The notes: generated by a model not told the origin, from the sequence alone. A stretch of 50,077 nt of DNA from Porticoccus sp963925605 (GCA_963925605.1 CAWURY010000020.1:1-50077); one strand, 5' to 3'. Positions 34,301-43,958 are shown, counted from the stretch's first letter. Made by a program: numbers and translations.

Positions 34301-35314
34301 TTATATCTTTTTTTCTAATGCATTAAGTCGCTGAGCCAGTCCATTCAGCTCATTAAAACGAACTGCATTTTTTTTCCATTTTTCTGTATTAGTCAGTGTC
34401 ATTCCTGATGAATAGGAGCCTGGTTCAGATATTGACTGCCTAGCAATACTGCCGCCGGTAATTTGAACATTATCACAAATTTTTAAATGGCCTGATACTC
34501 CGGTTTGTCCGCCAAAAATACAGTTTTTACCTATTATCGTACTTCCTGCTACGCCAGAAGATCCAGCAATAGCTGTATTTTCACCAATATATACATTGTG
34601 AGCAATTTGCACATGGTTATCGAGAATTACGCCGTCTTCAATAACGGTATCGCCGAGGGCTCCTCTATCTATAGTAGTGCAAGCACCAATTTCCACTCTC
34701 TTGCCTATAAGGACCCCACCCAACTGATAGATTTTCGTCCAATGATTTGAGTTACTAGCAAAGCCAAATCCATCTGCACCAATAACAGCGCCGCCATGCA
34801 CAATAGTGTCACTACCTATGGTAACTCCATGATAAATAGTTACATTTGAATAAATCTTGCAACAATCTCCAAGAATAGAGCCATCGCCTATCGTAGTATT
34901 AGCGCCCACCTGGCAATTGGCACCAATAATCACATTTTCTCCAAGCACTACGTTCGGGCCTATCGCAGCAGTCTTGGAAATCTGAGCGCTAGCTGCAATA
35001 ACTGCTGTCTGGTGAATGCCCGCTGCTATAACAGGTGCTTTATTAAAAAGCGCCGACACCAGTGCGTAAGCAAGGTAGGGAGAGGCCACAATAAGTGCAT
35101 TGCCAGAATAACCAGATAAATCTGATCGAGAAATAATCACGGCCCCTGCTTTAGTGTAAGATAAAAATTGTTTATAGGAAGAATTCGCCAAAAATGTTAA
35201 TTCTGCCGAATCTGCTTTCTGTATAGTATTTAAGCCAGAAATTTGATACTGGCCGTCACCTACTAGCTCTGCCTCTATATGTTTAGCTATGTAATCTAAT
35301 GGATAACTATGCAT
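34301..35314 (-). CDS. lpxD: UDP-3-O-(3-hydroxyacyl)glucosamine N-acyltransferase LpxD
   Basis: Third lipid A enzyme; adds the amide-linked 3-hydroxyacyl chain. The 337-residue protein has an N-terminal uridine-binding domain (ISGLNTIQKADSAELTFLAN), a long run of hexapeptide repeats forming the beta-helix, the catalytic His in VQIAHNVYIGENTAIAGSSG near 240 and the conserved GADGFGFA loop. A C-terminal helix (about 305-337) closes the protein. skp lies 37 bases upstream. Confidence 0.98.
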   Translation of the reverse strand: MHSYPLDYIAKHIEAELVGDGQYQISGLNTIQKADSAELTFLANSSYKQFLSYTKAGAVIISRSDLSGYSGNALIVASPYLAYALVSALFNKAPVIAAGIHQTAVIAASAQISKTAAIGPNVVLGENVIIGANCQVGANTTIGDGSILGDCCKIYSNVTIYHGVTIGSDTIVHGGAVIGADGFGFASNSNHWTKIYQLGGVLIGKRVEIGACTTIDRGALGDTVIEDGVILDNHVQIAHNVYIGENTAIAGSSGVAGSTIIGKNCIFGGQTGVSGHLKICDNVQITGGSIARQSISEPGSYSSGMTLTNTEKWKKNAVRFNELNGLAQRLNALEKKI

Positions 35315-35351
35315 TTTGTCTGCTTTAGCGCATTCCTTTCATCCAAGAGAG

Positions 35352-35873
35352 TTACTTCATTTTTTTGTTAAGTCGATCGATCAGTTTTGATGTGTAATCC
35401 ACATTCTCGCCACCAAAGATAGCTGCATCTTTTCTAAGAAGGAGTGTTATTCCTTCGTCCTTGATCATCTCTTGCAGGGCCTCTTGGATCTTACTCTCCA
35501 TAACTTTTACAACTCTTGACTGTAATGCTTTTTGCTCAGATTGAAGTTTTTTCTGAATTAGTTCTATATCTGCCCTGAGAAACCCCATATTTTTTTGAGC
35601 ATCCTCGTTCTGCTGGGCAGACCATGTCATGCCTTTGTTTTCCATCTCTGTATTTAATTGCTTCACCTCGTCCAATAAGCCATCAAACTTAGACTTCATG
35701 GCTGAAAATTCTTTGCTTGTTTCTATTTTTTTAAACTCAGCTAAAGCGTATTCGGTATTAAACAACGCAGCATCGGGGGCCACGATGCCTATATTCATAA
35801 TGGGCTGCTCTGCAGCCACATTTGTTGAAACTAAAGCCACCAAGGTTAATATTAATATATTTGCTGTACGCAC
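35352..35873 (-). CDS. skp: Periplasmic chaperone Skp (OmpH)
   Basis: Trimeric 'jellyfish' chaperone that keeps outer-membrane proteins soluble on their way to BamA. The 173-residue precursor has a signal peptide cleaved about after residue 21 (VSTNVAA/EQP), a short beta-strand core (MNIGIVAPDAALFNT) and long charged helices forming the tentacles (about 45-125). The start is GTG at 35873, seven bases after AGGGAG; no ATG precedes it suitably. It sits between bamA and lpxD, the conserved position that supports the call. Confidence 0.94.
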   Translation of the reverse strand: MRTANILILTLVALVSTNVAAEQPIMNIGIVAPDAALFNTEYALAEFKKIETSKEFSAMKSKFDGLLDEVKQLNTEMENKGMTWSAQQNEDAQKNMGFLRADIELIQKKLQSEQKALQSRVVKVMESKIQEALQEMIKDEGITLLLRKDAAIFGGENVDYTSKLIDRLNKKMK

Positions 35874-35932
35874 TTTCTTCTCCCTTAAGTTTAAGTCTAA
35901 TTATTATTTTTTATACAGGCTCTCACTATACC

Positions 35933-38263
35933 TTAAAATCCGCCACCCATATTAAACTGGAATGTTTCTTTTTCATCTTCTGCTCCTGTATTAAAAGGCA
36001 CTGCGAAACTAACGGATATAGGGCCAAAACTACTCTTCCATGTACCCCCAATACCCACAGAATATCTCAAGTCTGCTAAATCTGGCTCTTGACAAAAGTC
36101 CTCTGAAGTGTTGCCACAATCATCGGAAAAAACATTGCCAGCGTCCACGAAGACAGTCATTTGAACAAGTCTCTTATCCTTAAGAAATGGCATAGGGAAT
36201 AAAACTTCTACTGTACCCTCCATAACAACATTGCCACCAAAGGGCTCAGCTTCATGTTCATAGCCAGGGGTTATAGGGACATCCCTCGGGCCAAGCGTGT
36301 TTTGCTCAAAACCACGAACTGAGCCATTACCTCCTGAGTAAAAATTCTTGAAAAATGGAAGATTTTCAGTACTGCCGTAACCGTCCCCATAACCAATATT
36401 TGAATGTAGATGTAGAGTAAGATAACTACTTAATGGCTTAAAAAATTGGCCATCATAACTCAACTTATAATAATTTAGGTCGCCCGCCGGAAAAGTTAAC
36501 TCTGTTGATATTCTGTGTGATTGACCTCTTGTTGCATCAAGGCCCGAGCCGTTAAGGGTGGACAATGCCCAGGATAAATTACTAGTAAATATATTGTAAT
36601 TTGTACCTTCTTCATCTAAAAATTGTTCCATGAGTCTTGTCTTAAAGTATCCACCAGAATCAAGTTTAAGGTTTTCATACCCAAACCCAAAACCAATATT
36701 TTGCATTTCAGACACAGGGTAGCCAAATGAAACAGATGCTCCCTGGCTTTCTGTAGTATAGCTAGAGATGTTTCCTTCATCATAGTCTTTCTTTTGTACA
36801 AAAACTGTAAAACCTGCACTAACGCCGTCATCTGTAAAATATGGGTCCGCATAATTCAAGGATAAATTTGTTTGGAAACCATTCTGATTTAACCCTAGTT
36901 TTAACCTGTTGCCAGTACCGAGAAAATTACTTTCCGCTATATTGGCACCTAGAGTAAGTCCATATGTCTGCGCAAACCCCAGGCTTGCTCCGACACTCCC
37001 TGAGGGCTGCTCCTCTACTGTGTAAAAAACATCAACTTGATCACTTACTCCAGAAACAGGACGAGTTTCAGATTCTACCGACTTAAAAAATCCTGTTCGT
37101 TGCAGTCGACTCTTAGACCACGCAATCTTCTCAGAAGAAGCAGTAGACCCTTCGATTTGACGCATCTCTCGTCGCAACACTTCATCCATTGTTTTGACGT
37201 TTCCGCGAAACTCAATACGCCTAACATAGGCCCTGGTTCCAGGATTTATGTAGAATGTCAATTTAGTGGTTTTGGCTTTCTCATCCATCTGGGTGACACC
37301 CTTAACCTCAGCGAAGGCATATCCATCGTTACCCAGCCGAGCAGAAATGTTTTCTGCGGAGCGGGTCATAATCACCTGAGAAAACGTTTCTCCTTCCTTC
37401 TGAATAATCAATTTCCTAACCTCATCCTCAGATATTGTAGGATTGCCGGCGAGAAGAATCTCAGAAACAGTATAAATACTGCCTTCGTTTATATTTATTG
37501 TTACAAAGACTGACTTGCGATCTGGACTAATAGTTACCTGGGTAGACTGTATTGAGAAATCAAGATATCCTCTATTGAGATACCAAGATTCCAATCTTTC
37601 TATATCTCCAGTTAACTTTTCTCGACTATATTTATCGTCTTGAGCAATAAAAGATAACAGATTAGTTTGCTTTAGTTCGAACAAAATCTTAAGGGTATCT
37701 TCATCAAAATCTTTATTTCCGACAATATTAATACCTGATATTGCTGCAACATCACCTTCATTTATTTTAATCGTTACTGCCACCCTGTTTTGAGGGAGAT
37801 CCTCAACTTCTATATCGATTCCAGCGCCATATCTACCTTGCTTTACGTACTGTCGCTCAAGCTCTTGACTCATTCCTTCCAAGATAGCCTGACGAAAAAT
37901 CTGCCCTTCAGCTAATCCAGCATCACTCAAAGATGTTATTAGAGTTTCTTCCGGAATGGCCGTATTACCCTCAATAATTAATTTAGCTACCGCAGGCCTC
38001 TCTGAAATAGAAATAACTAAAACGCCATCATCACGAGAAATTTTTATATCATTAAAAAATCCTAATCGAAATAAATCCCTTGTAAGATTGCGAATATTGT
38101 CGCTATCAATGGTGTCTCCAACGCTAACAGTTAGTGCGGAGAATATAGTGCCTGATGAAACGCGCTCAAGGCCATCAACTCTAATATCTTCAATCTGAAA
38201 TATCTCTGCGCGAACATTAAGAGAAACCACGAACAGGCATAAAAAAAGGAAAATGGATTTCAT
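35933..38263 (-). CDS. bamA: Outer-membrane beta-barrel assembly protein BamA
   Basis: Central Omp85-family pore of the BAM complex that folds barrel proteins into the outer membrane. The 776-residue precursor begins with a signal peptide (about 1-19, ending VRA), then five POTRA domains (starting IEDIRVDGLERVSSGTIF; the last around VRRIEFRGN near 345), then a 16-strand barrel. The Omp85 loop 6 motif GSVRGFEQNTLGPRD is present and the chain ends in Phe (FNMGGGF), the outer-membrane insertion signal. Short cysteine-containing loop CGNTSEDFC occurs near 720. Neighbours rseP and skp fit. Confidence 0.98.
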   Translation of the reverse strand: MKSIFLFLCLFVVSLNVRAEIFQIEDIRVDGLERVSSGTIFSALTVSVGDTIDSDNIRNLTRDLFRLGFFNDIKISRDDGVLVISISERPAVAKLIIEGNTAIPEETLITSLSDAGLAEGQIFRQAILEGMSQELERQYVKQGRYGAGIDIEVEDLPQNRVAVTIKINEGDVAAISGINIVGNKDFDEDTLKILFELKQTNLLSFIAQDDKYSREKLTGDIERLESWYLNRGYLDFSIQSTQVTISPDRKSVFVTININEGSIYTVSEILLAGNPTISEDEVRKLIIQKEGETFSQVIMTRSAENISARLGNDGYAFAEVKGVTQMDEKAKTTKLTFYINPGTRAYVRRIEFRGNVKTMDEVLRREMRQIEGSTASSEKIAWSKSRLQRTGFFKSVESETRPVSGVSDQVDVFYTVEEQPSGSVGASLGFAQTYGLTLGANIAESNFLGTGNRLKLGLNQNGFQTNLSLNYADPYFTDDGVSAGFTVFVQKKDYDEGNISSYTTESQGASVSFGYPVSEMQNIGFGFGYENLKLDSGGYFKTRLMEQFLDEEGTNYNIFTSNLSWALSTLNGSGLDATRGQSHRISTELTFPAGDLNYYKLSYDGQFFKPLSSYLTLHLHSNIGYGDGYGSTENLPFFKNFYSGGNGSVRGFEQNTLGPRDVPITPGYEHEAEPFGGNVVMEGTVEVLFPMPFLKDKRLVQMTVFVDAGNVFSDDCGNTSEDFCQEPDLADLRYSVGIGGTWKSSFGPISVSFAVPFNTGAEDEKETFQFNMGGGF

Positions 38264-38337
38264 CGTATATCAGACTACTCTTTTTTTTAATTTAACTTTA
38301 GATTGCGCTAAAAACAATCACCTGTACTATTAACTAA

Positions 38338-38357
38338 AAATAACTACAAATAACTAC
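38338..38357. repeat. Short tandem repeat between rseP and bamA
   Basis: AAATAACTAC occurs twice head to tail (38338-38347 and 38348-38357), with a degenerate third copy just before. It lies in the 100-base rseP-bamA gap and is probably replication slippage; copy number might vary between strains. Confidence 0.6.
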
Positions 38358-38363
38358 CAAAAA

Positions 38364-39716
38364 TTAACTTAATATATCATTGTACAAGGCTAACGACATC
38401 AACCCAACCACTAAAAATATACCTGCCTTGAAGCCCAACATCTGAATTCTTTCAGGCAAAGGCGAACCCTTCATAGCTTCAATCATAAAATACAAGAAGT
38501 GCCCACCATCCAAGACTGGGATTGGCAGCAAATTCATAATCCCTAAACTGATACTCAGTAATGCCAAAAATCCAAGATAAGCCATCAACCCATACTCAGC
38601 TGACTTGCCGGCCACTTTACCAATGCTAATAGGCCCACTCAAGCGCTTTATCGATATGTCTCCTATCAGCATTTTTTTAACTGAGCCCAAAATCATAACA
38701 GAAGTGGACCAAGTTTTACTGAATGCCTCAGATAAGGCACCAAGCGGGCCATACTCAACATTAAAATGCATGTTTTCCGGCCAATCTACTGATTTCACAG
38801 ACATTCCGACTTGACCAAAAATATCTCCTGCGTCTGATACAATTTTTTTAGGGGTTATTTTTGTATAAAACACATCATTCTCTCGCTTCACCTTAATATC
38901 TATAGTTACCTCAGGTCGATCACGAACATAGGTCACCCATGCTGCCCATTCTTTCAATGGAGTTCCGTCAACAGACAGCAGAATATCGCCAGACATCAGG
39001 CCGGCTTGCGCTGCTGGACTCCCAGGAATTATGGTGTTAGCCGCAGGGATCACTACGGGAACATAAGGCGCCACCCCTATACTTGATAATGGATCTAATT
39101 TTTCATCTCCAGCCATCCAGTTTTCGAGCTGCCCATGATACTCATAGCGTGCAGACTCACCAGGAAATTTAACTGTAAAGCCAATAATACCTGACTCCCC
39201 CATGCGACCTAAAAGTCGTTCATGAAATTTACGCCATGTCGGGGTTTCCTTTCCATCAACAGCTACAATCTGATGCCCAACTTTAAGGCCAGCCTTTTCA
39301 GCAACAGAATCAAGAGAAATTGATCCAATAATGGGTACTATGCCTGTTACTCCCTGCAAAAATAATACCCAATAAATAAGAATTGCCAGCAAAAAATTAG
39401 CCGCGGGACCCGCCAAAACAATAGCCATTCTCTGCCAAACAGTTTTTTGAGTAAAAGCAAAAGGTAGATCTTCCGAGAGCACCTCACCTTCTCTCTCGTC
39501 AACCATTTTAACGTAACCGCCAAGAGGCAGCGCTGACAAAACAAACTCAGTCCCCCTATTGTCGCGCCAGCTTAAAATCTTAGGGCCAAAACCAATAGAA
39601 AAACATATAACCTTCACATCGCAAATTCTGGCTACAAGAAAATGGCCAAATTCATGAAAAGATATCAATAAGACCAAGGCAAGCAATGTATAAAAAACTG
39701 TTAGAAATAGTTCCAC
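38364..39716 (-). CDS. rseP: Site-2 zinc metalloprotease RseP
   Basis: Inner-membrane protease that cuts RseA within the membrane to release sigma-E in the envelope stress response and also clears signal peptides. The 450-residue protein has the HExxH zinc site at residues 21-25 (SFHEFGHFLVA), two periplasmic PDZ domains (about 115-190 and 205-285) and the C-terminal NLLPIPVLDGGHFLYF with the third zinc ligand Asp. About four membrane helices are visible. Its position between dxr and bamA is standard. Confidence 0.97.
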   Translation of the reverse strand: MELFLTVFYTLLALVLLISFHEFGHFLVARICDVKVICFSIGFGPKILSWRDNRGTEFVLSALPLGGYVKMVDEREGEVLSEDLPFAFTQKTVWQRMAIVLAGPAANFLLAILIYWVLFLQGVTGIVPIIGSISLDSVAEKAGLKVGHQIVAVDGKETPTWRKFHERLLGRMGESGIIGFTVKFPGESARYEYHGQLENWMAGDEKLDPLSSIGVAPYVPVVIPAANTIIPGSPAAQAGLMSGDILLSVDGTPLKEWAAWVTYVRDRPEVTIDIKVKRENDVFYTKITPKKIVSDAGDIFGQVGMSVKSVDWPENMHFNVEYGPLGALSEAFSKTWSTSVMILGSVKKMLIGDISIKRLSGPISIGKVAGKSAEYGLMAYLGFLALLSISLGIMNLLPIPVLDGGHFLYFMIEAMKGSPLPERIQMLGFKAGIFLVVGLMSLALYNDILS

Positions 39717-39768
39717 TGAGACTCCGTTTTAGCCTAAATTAAAAATTTTTACACAAGTTAAATTACTT

Positions 39769-40944
39769 CTAAAAATGACTTATAACCAGTCTTGCTGCTA
39801 ATTCTCGAGATTGACGATCGCAATTCTGAATAACATCCAATGAATTTAGTTCTACTATTGCCGTTTCTTCCAAAACTATAGCGACAACTTCTGATATTTG
39901 CGTAAATAAAATTTTATTTTCAAGAAACGCTCCCACCGCCACCTCATTGGAGGCATTCAACGCAATAGGCGCACTACCTCCCTTATGGGCCGCCTGTATA
40001 GCTAGAGCCAAACAAGGGAAGCGCTCAAAATCTGGCGCTTCAAAATCTAGGCGTGCCATATTAATGATATCCAGACTGCCCACTCCAGAAGAAATTCTTT
40101 CAGGCCACGCCATGGCATGTGCAATTGGAGTCCTCATATCAGGGTTACCCAAATGAGCTAAAATAGAACCATCTAGATATTCTACCATTGAGTGGATAAT
40201 ACTCTGAGGATGGACGACAACTTCTATTTCGTTAGGAGAAACACTGAAAAGCCAACAGGCTTCGATCAGCTCAAGCCCCTTGTTCATCATGGTTGCAGAG
40301 TCTACTGATATTTTTCTGCCCATCGCCCAGTTAGGATGAGAACAAGCCTGGTCTGGTGTCATTGTTCGCAAGCTATCCAAGTCAACCGACCTGAAAGGGC
40401 CACCTGATGCGGTTAACAATATTTTACGAATGCCGCATCTTTGCGTGTCTGTATAATCAGAGGGAAGGCATTGAAATATAGCATTATGCTCACTATCAAT
40501 CGGTAGTAATATGCCGCCGCCTTGACGCACTGCCTCCATCAGGAGGGAGCCTGCCATAACCAAAGATTCTTTATTTGCTAATAAGATTTTTTTTCCCGCA
40601 TTTGCCGCTTCCAGTATTGGTAACAACCCAACAGCGCCAACTATGGCTGCCACTACTGTATCGACTGAAGAATCTCTAGATACAAGGCATAAGCCATCAA
40701 CTCCAGATAAAACCTTTGTGTTTGGAGAAGAGCTTTTAAGCAATGCCTTTAAAGCGTCCACTTTTGATGAATCAGAAACTACAGCGAAAATAGGCTTAAA
40801 TTTTCCACACTGAGCGGCCAGCTCTCTCACTCTTGTATGACAACTTAGAGCAAAAATCTTAAATCGACCCGGGTGCTGAGAAACAATATCTAGAGTGTTA
40901 ATACCAACAGACCCTGTTGACCCCAAAACTGTTAATATCTGCAT
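39769..40944 (-). CDS. dxr: 1-deoxy-D-xylulose 5-phosphate reductoisomerase
   Basis: Committed step of the MEP pathway, converting DXP to MEP with NADPH; the fosmidomycin target. The 391-residue protein starts with the NADPH-binding VLGSTGSVGINTLDIV, has LANKESLVMAG and the metal and substrate site PIDSEHNAIFQCLP with SGGPFR, and MNKGLELIEACWLF. It lies between cdsA and rseP. With ispD, ispF and ispG it gives four MEP genes in this window. Confidence 0.98.
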   Translation of the reverse strand: MQILTVLGSTGSVGINTLDIVSQHPGRFKIFALSCHTRVRELAAQCGKFKPIFAVVSDSSKVDALKALLKSSSPNTKVLSGVDGLCLVSRDSSVDTVVAAIVGAVGLLPILEAANAGKKILLANKESLVMAGSLLMEAVRQGGGILLPIDSEHNAIFQCLPSDYTDTQRCGIRKILLTASGGPFRSVDLDSLRTMTPDQACSHPNWAMGRKISVDSATMMNKGLELIEACWLFSVSPNEIEVVVHPQSIIHSMVEYLDGSILAHLGNPDMRTPIAHAMAWPERISSGVGSLDIINMARLDFEAPDFERFPCLALAIQAAHKGGSAPIALNASNEVAVGAFLENKILFTQISEVVAIVLEETAIVELNSLDVIQNCDRQSRELAARLVISHF

Positions 40945-40963
40945 AAATTGCTATAACTCGCTT

Positions 40964-41806
40964 TCATAACTGAAAGCTACTATAAATAAAAATTAAAGTG
41001 AAAACAGGCAATGCAGCAGTAAGGCTGTCCACGCGGTCCAAAACACCGCCGTGACCTGGTAAGATATTCCCGCTATCTTTCACCCCCCGATGGCGCTTCA
41101 TCATGCTTTCCAGTAAATCCCCAACCACAGCAGCCAAAACTGTGGCCATTACAGCAAAGAATAGCATCAGCCATTCCATCGAATTTAACTTTAAAAAAAT
41201 TCCAAGAAAAGAAACTAAGCAGAGGTTCGCAGTTATGGCCCCCAAGAAGCCTTCCCAGGTTTTATTGGGACTTACATCTGGGGAAAGTTTATTTTTTCCG
41301 AATCTGGATCCAGCAAAATAGGCTCCAATATCAGCAAACGCAACGATTACAACAACAACAAAAACTAACCATTTTCCATTATCTAAAGAAGTTAAAATTA
41401 CTATTGCCAGCCAAGTTGGCACCAAAACAAGAGACCCCATTATCCCTCTCACGTAACGACTACCCCAAAGCACAGCGCTACTTGGATATCCCTGGATCCA
41501 TAACAGAGCTATCGCCCACCAAGGAACAACCCAAGTCATTAGGGCTTTAGCGGCGGCCAAATGAATTGGTGTTGTTTTCGTTAGACCCAATATGTAACCT
41601 GATAGCATCAAGATATTTAATATAAAAAAAGCGTAAAGTAACCTTGCAGAAGGAGTGAGAAGACCAGACAATCTTGCCCATTCCCAGCCCGCATAAACAA
41701 TTATAGTCGCTGAAAAAACAGAAAACGCGTAGGGGTCGAGAAAATATAATGCAGCGCTAAAAATTATAGCTACACATATGGCTGTTATAATTCTCTTTTT
41801 GGGCAC
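40964..41806 (-). CDS. cdsA: Phosphatidate cytidylyltransferase (CDP-diglyceride synthase)
   Basis: Integral membrane enzyme making CDP-diacylglycerol from phosphatidate and CTP, the branch point of phospholipid synthesis. The 280 residues form about seven to eight membrane helices. The family signature is near the C-terminus: KRHRGVKDSGNILPGHGGVLDR, preceded by KTWEGFLGA. The start is GTG at 41806 (MPKKRII...), seven bases after AGGA and two bases after the uppS stop. Confidence 0.97.
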   Translation of the reverse strand: MPKKRIITAICVAIIFSAALYFLDPYAFSVFSATIIVYAGWEWARLSGLLTPSARLLYAFFILNILMLSGYILGLTKTTPIHLAAAKALMTWVVPWWAIALLWIQGYPSSAVLWGSRYVRGIMGSLVLVPTWLAIVILTSLDNGKWLVFVVVVIVAFADIGAYFAGSRFGKNKLSPDVSPNKTWEGFLGAITANLCLVSFLGIFLKLNSMEWLMLFFAVMATVLAAVVGDLLESMMKRHRGVKDSGNILPGHGGVLDRVDSLTAALPVFTLIFIYSSFQL

Positions 41807-41808
41807 AT

Positions 41809-42570
41809 CTATTTCCTGTTAATTTCTACATCAAGTAATGCTTTTTCTCGCTTACCAAAACGTCTCTGTCGTTGCTGGTAATCAAGCATTGCGACATCAA
41901 AAGCTGCGCCATCAAAAGCTGGCCAGTAGCAATCTGTGAAATAAAGTTCTGTATAAGCCATGTGCCACAATAAAAAATTGCTAATTCGCTGCTCTCCGCC
42001 GGTCCGAATACAGACATCAGGAGACGGGAAATCAGATAAACACATGTTTTGATTCAATGTATCCTCAGTTATCTCACTTGGATCCAGCTGATCCGACTTA
42101 ACGTGTTGTGCGATCTTTTTTGCAGCCTCTATGATTTCCCATTTTCCGCCATAATCTAAGGCTAGTATTAGAGTACGCTTACCGTTTTCTGTTGCAACTT
42201 CAGCATCCTCAATTAATTTAATTAATTTTGAATTAAAGTGTTCTCTACGGCCAATAACCTTTAGGCTCACATTTTTCTTTATTAAATTCTTCAATTCTGT
42301 CTTAAGATATAGGCCCAGCAAAGACATTAGGGCTTTAACTTCTGTCTTTGATCTCTTCCAATTTTCACTACTAAACCCAAAAAGCGTAAGTGTACTGATA
42401 TTATATTTTTCGGCGGCTTCGAGAACATCACGAACTCTTTCGACACCCATTTTATGGCCTGCAATTCCACGCAAGCCCATTTCATGGGCCCATCGATTGT
42501 TACCATCCATTATAATCGCTACATGATGCAAAGAACTTATAGGGGCTGGAATTTTCATCAATTTTTTCAT
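41809..42570 (-). CDS. uppS: Undecaprenyl diphosphate synthase (cis-prenyltransferase) UppS
   Basis: Extends farnesyl diphosphate with eight cis isoprene units to the C55 carrier for peptidoglycan and O-antigen. The 253-residue protein shows the catalytic Asp in AIIMDGNNRWA (D22), GHKMGVERVRDVLE, LTLFGFSSENWKRS and the C-terminal CIRTGGEQRISNFLLWHMAYTE. It follows frr by 14 bases. A second ATG lies four codons in. The carrier it makes is the likely substrate of the DUF368 protein at 16397-17338. Confidence 0.98.
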   Translation of the reverse strand: MKKLMKIPAPISSLHHVAIIMDGNNRWAHEMGLRGIAGHKMGVERVRDVLEAAEKYNISTLTLFGFSSENWKRSKTEVKALMSLLGLYLKTELKNLIKKNVSLKVIGRREHFNSKLIKLIEDAEVATENGKRTLILALDYGGKWEIIEAAKKIAQHVKSDQLDPSEITEDTLNQNMCLSDFPSPDVCIRTGGEQRISNFLLWHMAYTELYFTDCYWPAFDGAAFDVAMLDYQQRQRRFGKREKALLDVEINRK

Positions 42571-42584
42571 AAGATGGCCTTGAG

Positions 42585-43142
42585 TTAAATCTCCATCAAA
42601 TCAATTTCTTTGGCGGCCAAGACTTCTTCAATTTGCTTAACATATTTATCAGTTATTTTTTGAATATCATCCTGCACTCTTCGCTCATCATCCTCGGTAA
42701 TTTCCTTCTCTCTATGTAATTCTTTTGCATCTGAAAGAACGTCGCGCCGAATACTACGAATAGACACTCTAGCACTCTCTGCCTCCGCACGAGCTTTTTT
42801 TATAAAATTCTTCCGAGTCTCCTCTGTTAATTGCGGCATAGGGATACGGATAAGCTCTCCAGTGGTTGATGGATTTAATCCTAAATCGGACTTATGAATT
42901 GCCTTCTCTACTTCTGGTATTAAATTTTTCTCCCATACAGAAATAGACAAAGTTCGAGCATCCAAAACATTGACATTTCCAACTTGGGATAACGGTGTAT
43001 CGACACCGTAATAAGATACTACTAGACCGTCCAGCAAGCTGGGGTGAGCTCGGCCTGTACGAATTTTATTAAAAGCGTGAGATAGTGCAGTTATACTTTT
43101 AACCATACGCTCTTCTACATCTTGCTTTAAATGATCAATCAT
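42585..43142 (-). CDS. frr: Ribosome recycling factor
   Basis: Splits post-termination ribosomes with EF-G. The 185-residue length equals E. coli RRF. The conserved IRTGRAHPSLLDGLVVSYYG, SDLGLNPSTTGELIRIPMP and the C-terminal KEITEDDERRVQDDIQK are all present. The ATG at 43142 overlaps the end of pyrH by eight bases and has TGAGGA upstream; a longer reading to 43157 is less likely. Confidence 0.98.
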   Translation of the reverse strand: MIDHLKQDVEERMVKSITALSHAFNKIRTGRAHPSLLDGLVVSYYGVDTPLSQVGNVNVLDARTLSISVWEKNLIPEVEKAIHKSDLGLNPSTTGELIRIPMPQLTEETRKNFIKKARAEAESARVSIRSIRRDVLSDAKELHREKEITEDDERRVQDDIQKITDKYVKQIEEVLAAKEIDLMEI

Positions 43143-43872
43143 TATATTTTTCCTCAATCAAAGTTCCCTCGCTCCCCCCCACCACAATATTTAAGAGCGC
43201 TCCAGGTTTCGACATGCGAAAGACCCTAAGAGGCATATGATGCTCACGACACAAACAAACTGCTGTTAAGTCCATTACACCTAATTTTTTCTCTAAAGCT
43301 TCATCATAAGTAAGACGGGAATACATTGTAGCATCGGGGTTTAATAACGGGTCCGAGGAATATACGCCATCAACCTTGGTAGCCTTTAAAACGATTTCTG
43401 CATCAATTTCGATGCCGCGCAAACATGCCGCAGAGTCAGTGGTAAAAAAGGGATTTCCTGTGCCTGCAGCAAAAATTACCACATCTCCACCGTCAAGATA
43501 ACGTGTAGCCTTGCGGCGATCATATTGTTCCATAACACCGCTCATTGAAATGGCAGACATTACATGGGCAGAAATATTGTTACGATCAAGGGCATCCCTC
43601 ATAGCCAAACCATTCATCATCGTCGCCAACATACCCATATGGTCACCAGTAACACGCTCCATTCCAGCTGCATTAAGTGCAGCACCTCGAAACAAGTTCC
43701 CTCCTCCAATAACTAGGCCTACCTGAACGCCAATACCAACCAGCTGACCTATCTCGAGAGCCATCCGATCTAGCACTCTTGGATCAATGCCAAAACCCTC
43801 ATCGCCCATTAGTTCCTCACCACTTAACTTCAGTAATATTCTTTTGTACTTTTTATCTGCAACAGAAGGCAT
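43135..43872 (-). CDS. pyrH: Uridylate kinase (UMP kinase)
   Basis: Hexameric UMP kinase of pyrimidine synthesis, UTP-inhibited. The 245-residue protein has KRILLKLSGEELMGDEGFGID, GLVIGGGNLFRG, the DHMGMLATMMNGLAMRDAL segment, AAGTGNPFFTTDSAA and KATKVDGVYSSDP, all family hallmarks. TGGAG precedes its ATG. A 44-bp palindrome (43915-43958) lies between it and tsf, so read-through from tsf is probably limited. It overlaps frr. Confidence 0.98.
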   Translation of the reverse strand: MPSVADKKYKRILLKLSGEELMGDEGFGIDPRVLDRMALEIGQLVGIGVQVGLVIGGGNLFRGAALNAAGMERVTGDHMGMLATMMNGLAMRDALDRNNISAHVMSAISMSGVMEQYDRRKATRYLDGGDVVIFAAGTGNPFFTTDSAACLRGIEIDAEIVLKATKVDGVYSSDPLLNPDATMYSRLTYDEALEKKLGVMDLTAVCLCREHHMPLRVFRMSKPGALLNIVVGGSEGTLIEEKYND

Positions 43873-43914
43873 GTCTTTACTCCAAAGCTGTTTTTTCTTG
43901 GCACCGTTTTTCTG

Positions 43915-43958
43915 AATAAAATAAGAACGGAGGCCTAGGCCTCCGTTCTTATTTTATT
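43915..43958 (-). terminator. Perfect 44-bp palindrome at the tsf stop codon, terminator-like
   Basis: Bases 43915-43936 and 43937-43958 are exact reverse complements with no spacer; the GC core is GGAGGCCTAGGCCTCC and the outer arms are AT-rich. The left end in mRNA order includes the tsf TAA. As RNA it gives a stem of about 20 bp with a U-rich 3' arm, so it is terminator-like in both directions, although a long clean T-run is missing. It probably ends or attenuates tsf transcription before pyrH. Confidence 0.7.

Noticed and set aside
37037..37513. 158-codon open frame antisense to bamA
   Set aside because: Entirely within the POTRA-coding part of bamA; no supporting signals.
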